A stretch of DNA of 64,000 nt from Streptococcus sanguinis. Lineage in GTDB: Bacteria > Bacillota > Bacilli > Lactobacillales > Streptococcaceae. Of the stretch, positions 9,358-19,738 are shown piece after piece (position 1 is the first letter of the stretch; each line of letters opens with the position of its first letter). The translations under genes were made by a program, and so were the position numbers. The DNA lies in the NCBI RefSeq assembly GCF_013343115.1, contig NZ_CP054570.1, forward strand, positions 1,798,001 to 1,862,000. Reading direction: 5' to 3'. The notes below the pieces were generated by a model. The model searched no databases, was not told the DNA's origin, and worked only from the letters and a program-made list of their open reading frames with translations.

Positions 9358-9384
9358 AAGAACAATTTCAACTGTTCTTTTTTT
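9357..9384 (+). terminator. Terminator stem at the right edge of the IS (rightward function)
   Basis: AAAGAACA (9357-9364) pairs with TGTTCTTT (9373-9380), followed by TTTT on the plus strand. This is probably the original rnjA terminator, now separated from rnjA by the IS. Confidence 0.7.
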
Positions 9385-9465
9385 GTACTTATTTTATGAA
9401 CCAACCACTACTCTTTCTCTTTATTAAACTTCACGCCGCTTCCGATACTTGACTTCAAAACCACT

Positions 9466-10800
9466 CTAAAAAATATCGAAAAGAAGTTTGATATTGAGAA
9501 TGGTTAAGATAATGGAAACTGCGTAACCTAGGATTGTGTTCCACTTGGCATTAGTAAATTCTCCCATCAGTGACTTCTTAGAGGTTAGATAAATCAAGGG
9601 GAAAATTGAAAACGGAAGAGCGATTGAAAGAAAGACCTGTGAATAGACCAATAACTGATCCAAGGTTTTTTCTTGATGCCCAAACAAAACGGCGACTATA
9701 ATCACAGGTAGCAAGGCAAAAATACGTGTACCGATACGGATAAGCCACTGAGGCAATCTTAGATGTAAGAAACCTTCCATGACAATCTGTCCTGTCAAGG
9801 TACCTGTAATGGTCGAATTCTGGCCACTTGCTAAGAGGGCTAAAGCAAACAAAGTTGACAGAATTGAGCTAGCTATCGCTCCTGCTATCGTCGAATCCTG
9901 TAAAGCATTGTACATTTGGGAGAAAGCTGAAATTTCAGATGCATGACCAAAAAAGAGGGAGGCACCTAAAATGAGAAGCAAGGAATTTACAATAAAGGCT
10001 AGAGACAACTGAAGATTTGAATCCCAGGTCATAAAGCGCACTGCTTTTCGAACATCCTTCTTATCTTTGTGATTTATTTTCCTTGTCTGGGATAGAGAGG
10101 AATGAAGATAGAGATTATGGGGCATGACTGTCGCACCTACAATCCCTAGAGCCAAGGTCAATTGACTTTCATGACCTGGTAACGGTGTTTCAAATAAAGT
10201 TGAAGTTGGTAAATAACCACCAATAATCCCTTGGATACTTGGATTGGATAAGGCCACAAGATAGGTAAAGATGGCTAATATGGTTAAAATAAGGGTCGTA
10301 ACAATAGCTTCAATTTTTTTGAAACCAAATTTCATCAATAAAAGTAATAAAAATACATCTAAAACGGTTAGAAGGATAGCAATCATAATCGGTATTTTAA
10401 ACAAAAGATTTAAGGCAATCGCTGAACCTAGAACCTCAGCCAAGTCTGTCGCCATTAAAGCCAATTCTAAAATCACCCACAAACTATAGCGAAGCCACTT
10501 GGGAGCATGATGAGCTGTTGCCTGCGCTAGGTCCATCCTAGTCACGATACCGAGCTTTCCAGCCATCTGTTGTAACTGCATAGCAATGATGGATGAAATC
10601 AAAATAACAAATAAAAGACTGTACTTGTAGGAGGCACCACCAACCACGCTGGTGATCCAGTTTCCTGGATCCATGTAGCCAACTGCCACAAGTGCACCAG
10701 GTCCTAAGAATGCTTTTAGATTTTGCCAAAAATGATTGTTATTTGGAGTCTCAATAGATTGATTGATCTCAGAAAGAGAGACTTTTTCATAAGAGGACAT
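9466..10800 (-). CDS. mntH: Nramp family divalent metal (Mn2+/Fe2+) : H+ symporter
   Basis: 444 residues, about 11 transmembrane helices. It contains the Nramp metal-site motifs DPGNW (44-48) in the first helix and MPHNLYLH in the sixth. MntH imports Mn2+ using the proton gradient. The window also codes for an Mn2+ ABC importer (53624-56142), so this strain carries two routes. Presence of mntH varies among oral streptococci, and the neighbouring IS marks this as a variable site. The promoter lies near 10904. Confidence 0.95.
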   Translation of the reverse strand: MSSYEKVSLSEINQSIETPNNNHFWQNLKAFLGPGALVAVGYMDPGNWITSVVGGASYKYSLLFVILISSIIAMQLQQMAGKLGIVTRMDLAQATAHHAPKWLRYSLWVILELALMATDLAEVLGSAIALNLLFKIPIMIAILLTVLDVFLLLLLMKFGFKKIEAIVTTLILTILAIFTYLVALSNPSIQGIIGGYLPTSTLFETPLPGHESQLTLALGIVGATVMPHNLYLHSSLSQTRKINHKDKKDVRKAVRFMTWDSNLQLSLAFIVNSLLLILGASLFFGHASEISAFSQMYNALQDSTIAGAIASSILSTLFALALLASGQNSTITGTLTGQIVMEGFLHLRLPQWLIRIGTRIFALLPVIIVAVLFGHQEKTLDQLLVYSQVFLSIALPFSIFPLIYLTSKKSLMGEFTNAKWNTILGYAVSIILTILNIKLLFDIF

Positions 10801-10866
10801 AGGGATTTCCCACTTTCTAATCTGTCTTTACATATTTCTTAATATAATATTTTTTGAAAGAATGAT

Positions 10867-10904
10867 GAAAATAGTTTACCTATTTCCAATTCACCCTTAT
10901 TATA
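10867..10904 (-). promoter_or_regulatory. mntH: mntH promoter with inverted repeat just downstream
   Basis: Extended -10 TGATATAAT (complement of 10899-10907), weak -35. In the early transcribed region GAAAATAG and CTATTTCC (10867-10887) form an imperfect inverted repeat, 7 of 8 matching. It does not resemble the AAAAATTAA-type operator of the ABC operon. A role as metalloregulator site is only a suggestion. Confidence 0.45.
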
Positions 10905-11034
10905 TCACATTTTGTAATGATTCCTAAGAAAAGAAATGATAGTTGAAATAGGCAATATCAGTATTGTAAAAGCCAGCGTTTTTTGTAAACTTTAATGGTG
11001 TTTGGCAATTGACTTCCATCTATTTGAAACAAGC

Positions 11035-11439
11035 TCAGCCTAATCTCTTAATAAAATGATATTTGGTAATGCCCTTTTGTGGGACATCTGTTAGACTGGC
11101 GTAGATTTCATAGCCTTGCTTGATGTAAAAATCCCTGGCCTGATAAGATTTAGTGGACAAGGTAATGCTAGTTACTCCAGCTTCTGCAGCCTTTTCTTCT
11201 AATTCTGCCAAAAGACTGGCTCCTAGGCCTTTTTTCTGATGTTCTTTATCCACCACCAAAGCCTTGATATGAATGTTTTCCAACACCTGTTGAGCATGGA
11301 GCAAGGCAATTAACCGGCCATCTTTCTCCCGCCTTAGATAATAATCTTGAGGTTCAAGTTTTTCAAGCATATCTGGACCAAAACAAGCCTCATATTGCTC
11401 ATCAAAAACCCGCTTAATAAAATCATGAAATTCTTCCAT
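11035..11439 (-). CDS. GNAT family N-acetyltransferase
   Basis: 134 residues. The acetyl-CoA binding segment is ALVVDKEHQKKGLGASLLAELEEKA (Q-x-x-G-L-G), then ITLSTKSYQARDFYIKQGYEIYASL, the usual beta5-alpha4 part. A short leading stretch MEEFHDFIKRVFDEQYEACFG is not family-diagnostic. The gene lies between mntH and the glnA terminator and is probably transcribed alone. Substrate unknown. Confidence 0.85.
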   Translation of the reverse strand: MEEFHDFIKRVFDEQYEACFGPDMLEKLEPQDYYLRREKDGRLIALLHAQQVLENIHIKALVVDKEHQKKGLGASLLAELEEKAAEAGVTSITLSTKSYQARDFYIKQGYEIYASLTDVPQKGITKYHFIKRLG

Positions 11440-11456
11440 CTTTCTCCTCCTCCATG

Positions 11457-11487
11457 AAAAAGCAGGGGATATGCCAATCCTCCTGCT
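11457..11487 (-). terminator. glnRA terminator
   Basis: AGCAGG-A-GGAT pairs with GG-CCTGCT around a short loop, followed on the minus strand by TTTTT (complement of 11457-11461). Confidence 0.75.
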
Positions 11488-11493
11488 CTACGT

Positions 11494-12840
11494 TTAGTAT
11501 AAATCTAGATAATTATCCACTTCCCATTGAGAGACGAAGGTTGCATAGCTAGCCCACTCAATACGCTTAGCTTCTAAGAAGCTTGTATAGATATGCTCGC
11601 CAAGAGCCGCTTTAACGACTTCGTCTTCTGTCAAGGCCTTCAAGGCATTGTGAAGAGTAGACGGCAGGTCTGTAATTCCAGCTTCCTTCCGCTCCTCTGG
11701 AGTCATGATATAGATATTCTCTTCGATTGGTGCTGGAGCTTCGATTTTATTTTCGACACCGTGCAGTCCAACTTCCAAGAGAACAGCCATAGCAATATAT
11801 GGATTGGCCATCGGGTCAACGGAGCGCAACTCCAAGCGAGTACCCATACCACGAGAAGCCGGCACGCGCACCAACGGTGAACGATTGCGTCCTGCCCAAG
11901 CGATATATACTGGCGCTTCATAGCCAGGAACCAGACGTTTGTATGAGTTAACCGTTGGGTTCATGATAGCTGTATAGTTATAAGCATGATTAATCAAACC
12001 ACCCAAGAAATGGTAGGCTGTTTCTGACAGCTGCATACCTTTTGGATCTTCTGGATCGAAGAAGGCATTATTTCCGTCTTGATCAAAGAGGGACATGTTA
12101 CAGTGCATACCAGATCCCGCAATACCAAACTTCGGCTTAGCCATAAAGGTCGCATACAGACCGTGCTTACGAGCAATAGTTTTCACAACCAGCTTGAAAA
12201 TCTGAATCTTATCACAAGCACGAAGCACTTCGTCATACTTAAAGTCAATCTCGTGCTGGCCAACTGCTACCTCATGGTGACTAGCTTCTACTTCAAAGCC
12301 CATCTTGGTCAGGACATTGACGATTTCCCGACGAGTATTATCTGCCAAGTCTGTCGGCGCCAAGTCAAAATAACCACCCTTGTCATTTACTTCCAGCGTC
12401 GGGTCCCCATTTTCATCCAACTTAAAGAGGAAAAACTCTGGCTCTGGTCCGAGGTTAAAGGATTTGAAGCCCAGCTCTTCCATATGCTTGAGGGCGCGCT
12501 TGAGGTTACTGCGAGGATCCCCTAGAAACGGTACATGATCTGTCGTATAAACATCGCAAATCAAACCCGCTACACTGCCGTTTTCATCTCCCCAAGGAAA
12601 GACTGTCCAAGTATCCAAATCAGGATAAAGATACATATCTGATTCATTGATACGGACAAAACCTTCGATGGAAGAACCATCAAACATGGCTTTATTGGAT
12701 AAGACTTTGTCAAGCTGTTCATCCGTGGCAGGAATTTCTACATTCTTCATAGTTCCTAGAATATCAGAGAACATAAGACGAATAAAGGTAACATTTTTCT
12801 CTTTTACTTCGCGACGGATATCAGCTGCTGTAATAGACAT
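11494..12840 (-). CDS. glnA: Glutamine synthetase, type I
   Basis: 448 residues, normal for the Gram-positive GSI-alpha form. Conserved pieces are [23 protein letters not shown] near the N-terminus, the metal-binding GPEPEFFLF and [13 protein letters not shown], the ATP-site [10 protein letters not shown] and NRSPLVRVP. It makes glutamine from glutamate, ammonia and ATP. It lacks the adenylylation tyrosine region typical of enterobacterial enzymes, as expected where control is by GlnR and feedback. Second gene of the glnRA operon, 31 bases after glnR, RBS AAGGAG. Confidence 0.98.
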   Translation of the reverse strand: MSITAADIRREVKEKNVTFIRLMFSDILGTMKNVEIPATDEQLDKVLSNKAMFDGSSIEGFVRINESDMYLYPDLDTWTVFPWGDENGSVAGLICDVYTTDHVPFLGDPRSNLKRALKHMEELGFKSFNLGPEPEFFLFKLDENGDPTLEVNDKGGYFDLAPTDLADNTRREIVNVLTKMGFEVEASHHEVAVGQHEIDFKYDEVLRACDKIQIFKLVVKTIARKHGLYATFMAKPKFGIAGSGMHCNMSLFDQDGNNAFFDPEDPKGMQLSETAYHFLGGLINHAYNYTAIMNPTVNSYKRLVPGYEAPVYIAWAGRNRSPLVRVPASRGMGTRLELRSVDPMANPYIAMAVLLEVGLHGVENKIEAPAPIEENIYIMTPEERKEAGITDLPSTLHNALKALTEDEVVKAALGEHIYTSFLEAKRIEWASYATFVSQWEVDNYLDLY

Positions 12841-12871
12841 TAAATTTCTCCTTGTAATTCAAACAAAATAG

Positions 12872-13237
12872 CTATGGTCGACGCATCTGACCAAAGGTTG
12901 GCAGAGAAGAAGCAAAACGGCCTTGCTGCAAGATGTCATGATGCAGGGCACGGCGGACATCTTTGTCACTAATGGTCTTGCGGGACTTGGCTTCACGCTC
13001 AGCATATTTCCTCTTAATTGCAGCGATATTATAACCTTCCGAAATATAATCTTTAATTTCTAAAAGGCGGTCCATATCATTCAAAGAATACATCCGACGA
13101 TTGCCCTCATTCCGAGCAGGGGTAATCAGATTCTGGTCTTCATAATAACGGATCTGACGGGCAGATAGGTCCGTCAGTTTCATAACACTGCCGATGGGAA
13201 AGACTGCCATGTTTCGGCGAAACTCTTTTTCCTTCAT
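12872..13237 (-). CDS. glnR: MerR family nitrogen repressor GlnR
   Basis: 121 residues. The MerR-type helix-turn-helix with wing is SVMKLTDLSARQIRYYEDQNLITPARNEGNRRMYSLNDMDRLLEIKDYI. The C-terminal tail (RFASSLPTFGQMRRP) is the part that senses feedback-inhibited glutamine synthetase in the family. GlnR represses glnRA and other nitrogen genes in glutamine excess. A GlnR box lies at its own promoter, so it is autoregulated. Confidence 0.96.
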   Translation of the reverse strand: MKEKEFRRNMAVFPIGSVMKLTDLSARQIRYYEDQNLITPARNEGNRRMYSLNDMDRLLEIKDYISEGYNIAAIKRKYAEREAKSRKTISDKDVRRALHHDILQQGRFASSLPTFGQMRRP

Positions 13238-13258
13238 TCAAATTCCTCTCTACGCACT

Positions 13259-13287
13259 ATTATAGGACGAAATAAATCTTATGTCAA
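13259..13287 (-). promoter_or_regulatory. glnRA promoter (perfect consensus)
   Basis: Minus-strand TTGACA (complement of 13282-13287), 17-base spacer, TATAAT (complement of 13259-13264). Confidence 0.9.
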
Positions 13288-13294
13288 GAAATAA

Positions 13295-13311
13295 TGTCAG
13301 ATTTTCTTACA
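13295..13311 (-). promoter_or_regulatory. GlnR box
   Basis: Minus-strand TGTAAGAAAATCTGACA fits the known TGTNA-N7-TNACA site exactly and lies just upstream of the -35 of glnR. The adjacent TGACATTATTTCTTGACA resembles a second degenerate half. Confidence 0.85.
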
Positions 13312-13317
13312 CAGATT

Positions 13318-13842
13318 TTATTTTTTCTTTTCAAAGATGGTTCGCAGCCGATCTATATCAGAATTTACCAGAATCGCAACAAAGACTCCCATGAAGGTTT
13401 CAAAGATTCTAGCAAAAACATACAAGATGGTATCTTCCGGCCGAATGGACAGGGTAATAATCAGCATGGCAGATACTCCGCCAATGACTCCCGCCTTGTT
13501 GTTCATAGCGACATTGGTCATAATTGTCAGCATAGTACAGACCGGTACCAAAAGGAGGGTGACCCAATACTGCTCCTTAAAGACACTATTGGCAATGAAA
13601 AAGAGCAGAGCGTAAAAACCACCGATGCTGTTTCCCAAGATTCGCGATGTCCCAAAGTGGACACTCTTATCAAAATCCTCACGAAGACTAAAGACTGCCG
13701 TCAAAGCACCGATTTGCAGCCCTTTCCAACCAAAAAGGCCAAAGAGCAGTAGAATGATGAAAACAGCCAGACCGGTTTTAAAGGTACGCATGCCCAGACG
13801 AAATTTCGATTTATCAAACTTGTACTTATTGAAATAACTCAT
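13318..13842 (-). CDS. FUSC/aromatic acid exporter-like membrane protein
   Basis: 174 residues, several transmembrane helices (LAVFIILLLFGLFGWKG, YALLFFIANSVF, YWVTLLLVPVCTMLTIMTNVAM, GVIGGVSAMLIITLSI) and a short charged C-terminus. The pattern RTFKTGLAV ... GLQIGALTAVFSLREDFDKSV fits the ArAE_1/DUF939 family (YgaE-like) in Firmicutes. In pneumococcus a gene of this kind also sits just upstream of glnR. Transport of aromatic acids is only a family-level suggestion. RBS AAGGAGACT at start ATG 13842. Confidence 0.75.
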   Translation of the reverse strand: MSYFNKYKFDKSKFRLGMRTFKTGLAVFIILLLFGLFGWKGLQIGALTAVFSLREDFDKSVHFGTSRILGNSIGGFYALLFFIANSVFKEQYWVTLLLVPVCTMLTIMTNVAMNNKAGVIGGVSAMLIITLSIRPEDTILYVFARIFETFMGVFVAILVNSDIDRLRTIFEKKK

Positions 13843-13976
13843 TAGTCTCCTTCCAGAAAATCCTCCCTCTCTTCATTTTAACATATTTCGTCTCAAAAAA
13901 ACTCTTTCTGCTCAGGACTTTTCCCGCACAAAGAAAAAGCCCTATCAGCTAGCGCATCAAGAGCTATCGACTATTT

Positions 13977-14014
13977 AAAAGCTGAGACATTATCTGTCCC
14001 AGCCGCGTTTTTTT
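13977..14014. terminator. Bidirectional terminator after the LysM-CHAP gene
   Basis: GCTGAGACA (13981-13989) pairs with TGTCCCAGC (13995-14003). T-runs exist on both sides: AAAA before the stem and GTTTTTTT after it. This stops the LysM-CHAP transcript. Confidence 0.75.
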
Positions 14015-14016
14015 CT

Positions 14017-14682
14017 TTAGTTTGGATAAATGTAGGTAACTCCACCCATAAATTCATTCGGATTAAAGTAGCCACGATAGTTGTTGATCTGCTTTTGGTG
14101 ATTGTAGTTCGCTTCCAAGACTTGGATAGAGCTGTCGTTTTGCACATCTGTCACATAAGCAACATGGCCGTATTCGCCACCATCCCAAACTGCAATAGCG
14201 CCTGGTACTGGAACATTTCCTGTTGCATAGCCCTGAGCACCAGCGTTGATTGCCCAAGTATTAGCATTGCCCCACCAGTTACTTGCCCAAGGCGCCATTT
14301 CTTTCACGCCCCAAGTACATTGGCCGATTGGGTAAGAATTGCCATAGTCAGTTGGTGTATTTAAGACAACATCTTCAGTATCAGATACCAAAGCAGCATC
14401 ACTTGTCGCTTCATAAGCTGGAGCGCTGTAAGGATTGTAAGTCTGAGCCAAAGCTGTACCATTTACTTGCAGCACATCTCCTGGGTTAATCGTATCAAAA
14501 ATTGTCTTTCCATTATTGGCAGCAAGTTCGTAAGGATTCATTCCATTGGCACTAGCAATGGCAAAAAAAGAGTCCCCTTGCTGGACAACATAAGAATCTG
14601 CATGAACAGCTTGAGCGCCGATTGTCGCCAAAAAAGCTGTGGAAGTTAAACCAAGAGTCGCTTTAGCAAATGTTTTTTTCAT
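14017..14682 (-). CDS. Secreted LysM-CHAP domain protein, probable peptidoglycan amidase/endopeptidase
   Basis: 221 residues. Signal peptide 1-28 (VHA|D). One LysM domain at about 31-74 (YVVQQGDSFFAIASANGMNPYELAANNGKTIF ... INPGDVLQV) binds peptidoglycan, then a linker, then a C-terminal CHAP domain at about 115-221. The catalytic Cys is in PIGQCTWGVKEMA and the His in EYGHVAYVTDV. Such proteins trim or cross-cut peptidoglycan during cell separation; exact bond unknown. It lies between the glnR-side gene and the adhesin gene, with its own terminator. Confidence 0.9.
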   Translation of the reverse strand: MKKTFAKATLGLTSTAFLATIGAQAVHADSYVVQQGDSFFAIASANGMNPYELAANNGKTIFDTINPGDVLQVNGTALAQTYNPYSAPAYEATSDAALVSDTEDVVLNTPTDYGNSYPIGQCTWGVKEMAPWASNWWGNANTWAINAGAQGYATGNVPVPGAIAVWDGGEYGHVAYVTDVQNDSSIQVLEANYNHQKQINNYRGYFNPNEFMGGVTYIYPN

Positions 14683-14816
14683 AACTGTTTTTCTCCGTAT
14701 AATTTGATGATAAAAAAATCATACCTCATTTACATGTCAGTTTTTTTAGAATTATGTTTTTGTCATGTTACAAATGATTTAGACTTTTGCTACATGAGAT
14801 TTAGCAGTATTTTTAA

Positions 14817-14843
14817 AGATAAAAGGCTAGGGATTCCCTAGCC
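14817..14843 (-). terminator. Terminator of the antigen I/II gene
   Basis: GGCTAGGG (14825-14832) pairs with CCCTAGCC (14836-14843) around a three-base loop. On the minus strand it is followed by TTTTATCTTT. Confidence 0.9.
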
Positions 14844-14853
14844 TCATCTATTA

Positions 14854-17800
14854 TCAGTCTTCTTTACCCTTCAATTTTCCTAGACCTAAAGCACCAATAA
14901 TGGCTGCTAAACCTAGATATGGCAGATAGACTGTATCTTTGGCTCCCGTTTCTGGCAGAAGAGAAACAGGAATCTTTTTAGCTGCTGAAGTTGGATTGGC
15001 TCTTCTTGGATCGTTTACATCTGAAACAAGCAGATGCTGTGCCTTAGGAGTGACTGTTGTAACCGTATTTGAAGCATAGACTACATGATTGACAGTATTA
15101 ATGTAGGTATTTTCAAAAGTACCCGCAGCAATCCGCTTCATCTGTAGATAGGTTTCAGCCTGAAAAGCTGAATCCAGAGAAATAGTCTCTAAGAATTCTT
15201 CCTTGAAACGAATAGAAATCAAGCCTTTCTCAAGATCAACATTCGCAGCTGTATACTCAGTCAAATCTGTACCAGCCTTTATCACCTTACCATCTTTGAT
15301 CGTGATGTCCACTTTGGCAAAGGTTTTGTAAGCACCCGTGTACTCATCTCCTCGTTGGTCATAATCATCCACAAAGCTATAGTCTGTCAAACCTTCAGAG
15401 TGGTTAGCAGGGATCAAGCCTCCGATGAGACGATAGTTAAAATGCCGTCCCAAAGTCAGTTCCTTGCCATCCAAGTTTTCTGCACTTGTTGGATCAAGAC
15501 TCAATGTAATATCTTTTTCAGGACTGATTTTAGGAACATTGTTGACGACTACGTCTGTCGCATAACCATTTCCAAAGTCAATTTGATAAGCCTTGTTCTC
15601 GAATTTACCACCTGTGCGGCCCATTCCTTCTTTGACTGCCATAGGACTTGTTATTGTCAAAGACTTACCTGTTACGACATATTGGTCATAAAAGGCTTGG
15701 GCATCGTCTGCCGCAAAGAATTGGAAAGAACCTTTGACAGTGATGTTCGCCTTTTGAAGGAGCTCTCGAACTGCTGCAGGGGCTGTTTCAAGGCTTTCGT
15801 AGTGGGTCACTGTCACACCTGCCACAGCCTTGCCATCCGCATCTACTAGCTTGACTAATTCCGGACGAAGTTCAAGTGCTTCTTCCGGATAGTCATCTAC
15901 ATAGTAGAAACCTTTTTGAATCGTGCTCTTAGATGACTTGTCACCCTTATACTGATCCAAATCCCAAGTCAGCTCGTAGTAATTGGTCGAACCAGCCAAG
16001 ACTTCCTTACCATCAATCACCAATCCTGCCTTGTTTTTATTGACCTTGGTTGGCTTGATGTAATTATTGCTAGGATTGTCTGAATCATCAGGCTTACCTG
16101 GTGTAGTCACGCGTACTACGTTTGAGCGGACACCATAGGCATCATTGACTGTCAGGGTGAAATTATTAGTATAGGTTGCGCCATCGTTGAGCACTCGGCC
16201 AACCACTGTCGGAAAGAGCGTAGCAACTTCTTTGGTCGTATCTGCGTTATAAGTAGCTAAGGTTGCTGCATTTGCTTTAAATGTCACTGTGTGGCTAGCC
16301 TTGTCATAGCTGATATCAAAGCCTGCACTAGCAGCTTTTGTTGCTGCTAAGTCAACTTCATAACCACTTGGCAACGGATCAGTAATGACAAATGAAGTCG
16401 TCTCACTGCGTCCAGCTGGAAGAGCTTCTGTCTTTAGAGCAAACTGAACGACGGACTGCTTAGCCACCAGAGTCTTATCAATATTGGTGCCTTGGTCATT
16501 TTGAATCTCTTTATTAATCTGCGGTTGAGATTGCAAGAGATGATAATGATAGCGCACAGTCGGAGCTACGGGCGCTGCTGGCTCTTTTTGATAAACAGGC
16601 TCTGCTGGTGAGGTTGGTAGCGGGCTATAAGTTGGTTCTACCGGCTTATTAGGCTCCGGTGTATCTGGTGTAGGAGTTGGCGCTTCCGGCTCCTTCTCAT
16701 AAGTTGGTGCTGCCGGAGGGGTTGGCTCCTTTTCATAGGTCGGTTCTACCACTGCTGGCCGGACAGCTTTTTCTACTTCATAGCTTGGCTCAGAAGGCTT
16801 ACTAGGCTCTGGGGTATCCGGTGTACGTGTCGGTGGCGTCGGTTCTTTTTCATAAGTCGGTGCTGCCGGAGGTGTTGGAAGAGCCTTCGGTGTTGGTGCA
16901 GTTGGAGCTGGATCCAAAGGCTTAAGCGCTTCTTCACTTGGCACTGCAGGAGCTGTAGGAGCTACGGGCGCTTCCGGTTCTTCTACTGTGATGATTGGCA
17001 GATCAGTCGCTCGAACATCACCATTAATCGCAAACCAAATATTTGGTTTCTTAGGAGCTAGTTTGTCAGCCCTACGTGGATCAGTAGCCTCTGGCTGGCC
17101 TAACACTTCAGAAGAGGAAATCGTTCCAATCGTCATGCTGTTGGTTGTACCAGAAATTTCCACCGCTCCTGCCCCATACCATGAGTTAGGAGCATCTGTA
17201 GTGTCCCAGCCTGAGTCTGGCTGAGCATTCTTATACATGGTAAAGCGAGATCCGCCAACTCCTTTTTTGAAGTTTTCAGACTCAGTCGCATAGATTTGGC
17301 CGTTCTTTTCACCAATAGAGGAACCCGAAATCTTGTTGAAAGTTCCTGTATAATCTTTGGCCATTTCGATAGAGTTGGCTTCACGGTTGAGGGAAGCCAC
17401 GGACATCAAAGCCTGATCAAAATTAATAGGTTGGCCTTTATCATCATAAAAGACAAATTCCGTCTTAACAAAGAGAGAGGTTGCATCTTCAAAATTTCCT
17501 GTATAAGCGGAAGCAAAAACTCCCATGGTCGGGTCTTTAAAAATACCCAACCAAGCCTTATCATTGCGGAATTGAGAGCTTGGATCAAGAGTATAAGTAT
17601 AAACAATTTTAGAAACTTTTTTCCCTCGATAATAAGTTCCCTGAAGATTTGTATAGGTTGCTGTTGCAGACTGACCGCGACTCAGCAAAACAGAAGACCA
17701 TTCAGTCGGTCCTTTACCGCTTGTTACGTTAGAACTATAGTCTGCATACTTACCAACCGTACCAAAGCTTTCCTGCTGATTGGTCTGATAGTTAGCATTT

Positions 17801-19374
17801 TGAATATCTGTTACTTTGAAGTTGTCAAACTGGAAGAGTTTCTTAGAAAACTCTGCAGTATTCTTCACAGCGGCTTCCATGCCAGCATAGCTGACAAACT
17901 CACCAGTTGTAGTCAGTGACAGATCAGCATTAGGTTCTGATTTGAAAACCAGGCTTTGCGCAATTGGACGGCTCAAATGCCCGTCTTCAGTCTTCTTTGC
18001 TTCTGCAAGAGCCAGTCCAGCCTTAATCTTGGCCTGTTCAGCATCATATTTAGCCTTATCTTGCTGATACTTGGCTAATTTTGTGTTATAGACAGCCAAA
18101 TCAGCATTATACTGGGCCAACTGAGCTTGATAGTTTGCTTGGGCTTGAGCATTACGCTTCTTGATTTCTTCATTTTCAGCTGCTATAGTGGCATTCTTAG
18201 CTTGATTCTCTGCTAGCTTTTGCTCATATTCTTTTTGAGCTGCTGCATTTTCAGCTTCAATTTGAGTCTTTTTAGCTTCATAAGCTGCTAGATCTGCTTC
18301 ATATTGAGCTTTTTTATCTTGATTTTCTTTTTGGATACGGGCCAATTCTGCCTGATAATTCGCCTGAGCCGCTTGATATGCCGCTTCATTATCAGTATTG
18401 GTCTTTCGGACAGTAGCTAAATCTGTTTGATATTGGGCAAGTGCTGCCTCGTAGGCCGCTTTTGCAGCCGCATTCCGCTGTTTAATAGCTTCATTATCAG
18501 CAGCAATCTTAGCATTGGCAGCTTCAGTGTCAGCCAAAGCTTTTTCATACCGGGCCTTAGCTGCCGCATTAGCTTTTTGAACTCGGTCCAGCTCACTAGC
18601 ATAAGCCGCCAGAGCCACATCATAATTAGCCTTTGTTTCCGCATTTAGTTTTTGAACACGGGCCAACTCTGCATCATAGGCCGCTTTTGCCGCTTGGTAA
18701 GCAGCCGTATTTTCTGCGTTGGTCTTTTGAACCATTGCTAAATCTGTTTTGTATTTACTAAGGGCAGCTTCATAATCTGCTTTCAGCTGAGCATTTTCTG
18801 CTGTGATCCGAGCTACTTCTGCTTGATGAGCAACCAAATCTTTAGCATATTGCTCCGCTGTCGCTTTGTTTTCTGCTGTAATCCGAACTACTTCCGCCTC
18901 GTAGGCTGATACTTTTTCTTTATACTCCTTGACCTTGGCATCAATCTCGGTTACTTGTGCTTGATAATCTGCTGCAATCTCCGCTTTTTTGTCTGCTGTG
19001 TCTTGATCAGTCTGAGCTACTCCTTTGTCAACAGCTGGATCTTTGACCACTGTCAGCCCAGCTTCTTGAGCTTTTTTGGCGCTTTCATCTAAACCAGCTG
19101 TTGGAACAGTCACTGTCACACCGCCGTCTGCCTGACCTGCTTGAGCCTGACTCTCTTTAGATGCCTGACTGGCTGGTCCTTGAGCTTGAGGCAGATTGGT
19201 CGCTGCATTTCCAGTGCCCACCATTTCAGTATTGACAGGACCATTGGTATCAGTTACTACTTCATCTGCTCTTACTTGCATCGTTGACGTTAAAAAAGCC
19301 GCACCTAGAACAGCACCGCATAAAGTTTTAACAGCCTTATTTTTCCGAAAACCAAAAACTTCTTTTTTCTTCAT
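14854..19374 (-). CDS. Antigen I/II family cell wall-anchored adhesin (SspA/SspB/PAaA-like)
   Basis: 1506 residues from ATG 19374, chosen because GGAAGGAG lies four bases upstream; the longer frame from 19419 has no RBS. Order: signal peptide with [26 protein letters not shown]; alanine-rich coiled-coil repeats, about 120-460, with repeated A-E-N-x-A-x-K-A-x-Y-E-A-x-L units; V (GbpC-like) domain, about 480-790; proline-rich repeats, about 800-950 ([10 protein letters not shown] units); C domains, about 955-1460; LPETG at 1473-1477, hydrophobic stretch and KGKED tail for sortase A. In this family the A and P repeats form a long stalk presenting the V domain to salivary agglutinin and other bacteria. 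Single copy here, whereas S. gordonii has a tandem sspA-sspB pair. Confidence 0.95.
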   Translation of the reverse strand: MKKKEVFGFRKNKAVKTLCGAVLGAAFLTSTMQVRADEVVTDTNGPVNTEMVGTGNAATNLPQAQGPASQASKESQAQAGQADGGVTVTVPTAGLDESAKKAQEAGLTVVKDPAVDKGVAQTDQDTADKKAEIAADYQAQVTEIDAKVKEYKEKVSAYEAEVVRITAENKATAEQYAKDLVAHQAEVARITAENAQLKADYEAALSKYKTDLAMVQKTNAENTAAYQAAKAAYDAELARVQKLNAETKANYDVALAAYASELDRVQKANAAAKARYEKALADTEAANAKIAADNEAIKQRNAAAKAAYEAALAQYQTDLATVRKTNTDNEAAYQAAQANYQAELARIQKENQDKKAQYEADLAAYEAKKTQIEAENAAAQKEYEQKLAENQAKNATIAAENEEIKKRNAQAQANYQAQLAQYNADLAVYNTKLAKYQQDKAKYDAEQAKIKAGLALAEAKKTEDGHLSRPIAQSLVFKSEPNADLSLTTTGEFVSYAGMEAAVKNTAEFSKKLFQFDNFKVTDIQNANYQTNQQESFGTVGKYADYSSNVTSGKGPTEWSSVLLSRGQSATATYTNLQGTYYRGKKVSKIVYTYTLDPSSQFRNDKAWLGIFKDPTMGVFASAYTGNFEDATSLFVKTEFVFYDDKGQPINFDQALMSVASLNREANSIEMAKDYTGTFNKISGSSIGEKNGQIYATESENFKKGVGGSRFTMYKNAQPDSGWDTTDAPNSWYGAGAVEISGTTNSMTIGTISSSEVLGQPEATDPRRADKLAPKKPNIWFAINGDVRATDLPIITVEEPEAPVAPTAPAVPSEEALKPLDPAPTAPTPKALPTPPAAPTYEKEPTPPTRTPDTPEPSKPSEPSYEVEKAVRPAVVEPTYEKEPTPPAAPTYEKEPEAPTPTPDTPEPNKPVEPTYSPLPTSPAEPVYQKEPAAPVAPTVRYHYHLLQSQPQINKEIQNDQGTNIDKTLVAKQSVVQFALKTEALPAGRSETTSFVITDPLPSGYEVDLAATKAASAGFDISYDKASHTVTFKANAATLATYNADTTKEVATLFPTVVGRVLNDGATYTNNFTLTVNDAYGVRSNVVRVTTPGKPDDSDNPSNNYIKPTKVNKNKAGLVIDGKEVLAGSTNYYELTWDLDQYKGDKSSKSTIQKGFYYVDDYPEEALELRPELVKLVDADGKAVAGVTVTHYESLETAPAAVRELLQKANITVKGSFQFFAADDAQAFYDQYVVTGKSLTITSPMAVKEGMGRTGGKFENKAYQIDFGNGYATDVVVNNVPKISPEKDITLSLDPTSAENLDGKELTLGRHFNYRLIGGLIPANHSEGLTDYSFVDDYDQRGDEYTGAYKTFAKVDITIKDGKVIKAGTDLTEYTAANVDLEKGLISIRFKEEFLETISLDSAFQAETYLQMKRIAAGTFENTYINTVNHVVYASNTVTTVTPKAQHLLVSDVNDPRRANPTSAAKKIPVSLLPETGAKDTVYLPYLGLAAIIGALGLGKLKGKED

Positions 19375-19513
19375 TTTTCTCCTTCCTCTGCTAACTTTTA
19401 CAGTCAGCAGTTTTCTCATGCCCTCTGAAAATCAAAAAGTAATGAAAACCTCCCATCAGAAGCTCCATTCTTATTTTGATCCTCTTTAAGCATCAGAATA
19501 TATATGTATCTTA

Positions 19514-19542
19514 ATCCTAACATGTTTTGCCTCGTTTTGCAA
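19514..19542 (-). promoter_or_regulatory. Promoter of the adhesin gene
   Basis: Minus-strand TTGCAA (complement of 19537-19542), 17-base spacer, extended -10 TGTTAGGAT (complement of 19514-19522). This gives a leader of about 130 bases. The 19375-19738 gap otherwise holds only the pgk terminator. Confidence 0.6.
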
Positions 19543-19653
19543 GCATTTTTTGCTCCTTTTATTTACCCCCAAACAAATTTAAACACTTGTTCAAATATTG
19601 TCTATTTTTATTCTTCTTTGCCCTATCTTCCTTTAAATGGACAATGAGAATAC

Positions 19654-19682
19654 AAGAAAAAGACCAGCTTTTGCTAGTCTTT
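19654..19682 (-). terminator. pgk terminator
   Basis: AAAGACCAGC/GCTAGTCTTT stem (19659-19682) with minus-strand TTTTTCTT. Confidence 0.75.
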
Positions 19683-19738
19683 CCTTATTACAGTTTTGTA
19701 CTTGTTCTCTACAAGATCAAAGATTCCAAACTAACTGC

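Noticed and set aside
12079-12525. 148-residue plus-strand frame
   Set aside because: Antisense to glnA, no RBS or family match.
15355-15849. 164-residue plus-strand open frame
   Set aside because: Antisense to the C domains of the adhesin, no start signals.
17296-17919. 207-residue plus-strand open frame
   Set aside because: Antisense to the antigen I/II gene; follows from its biased codon use.
18000-18960. Short repeats resembling a satellite
   Set aside because: They code for the alanine-rich coiled-coil repeats of the adhesin.
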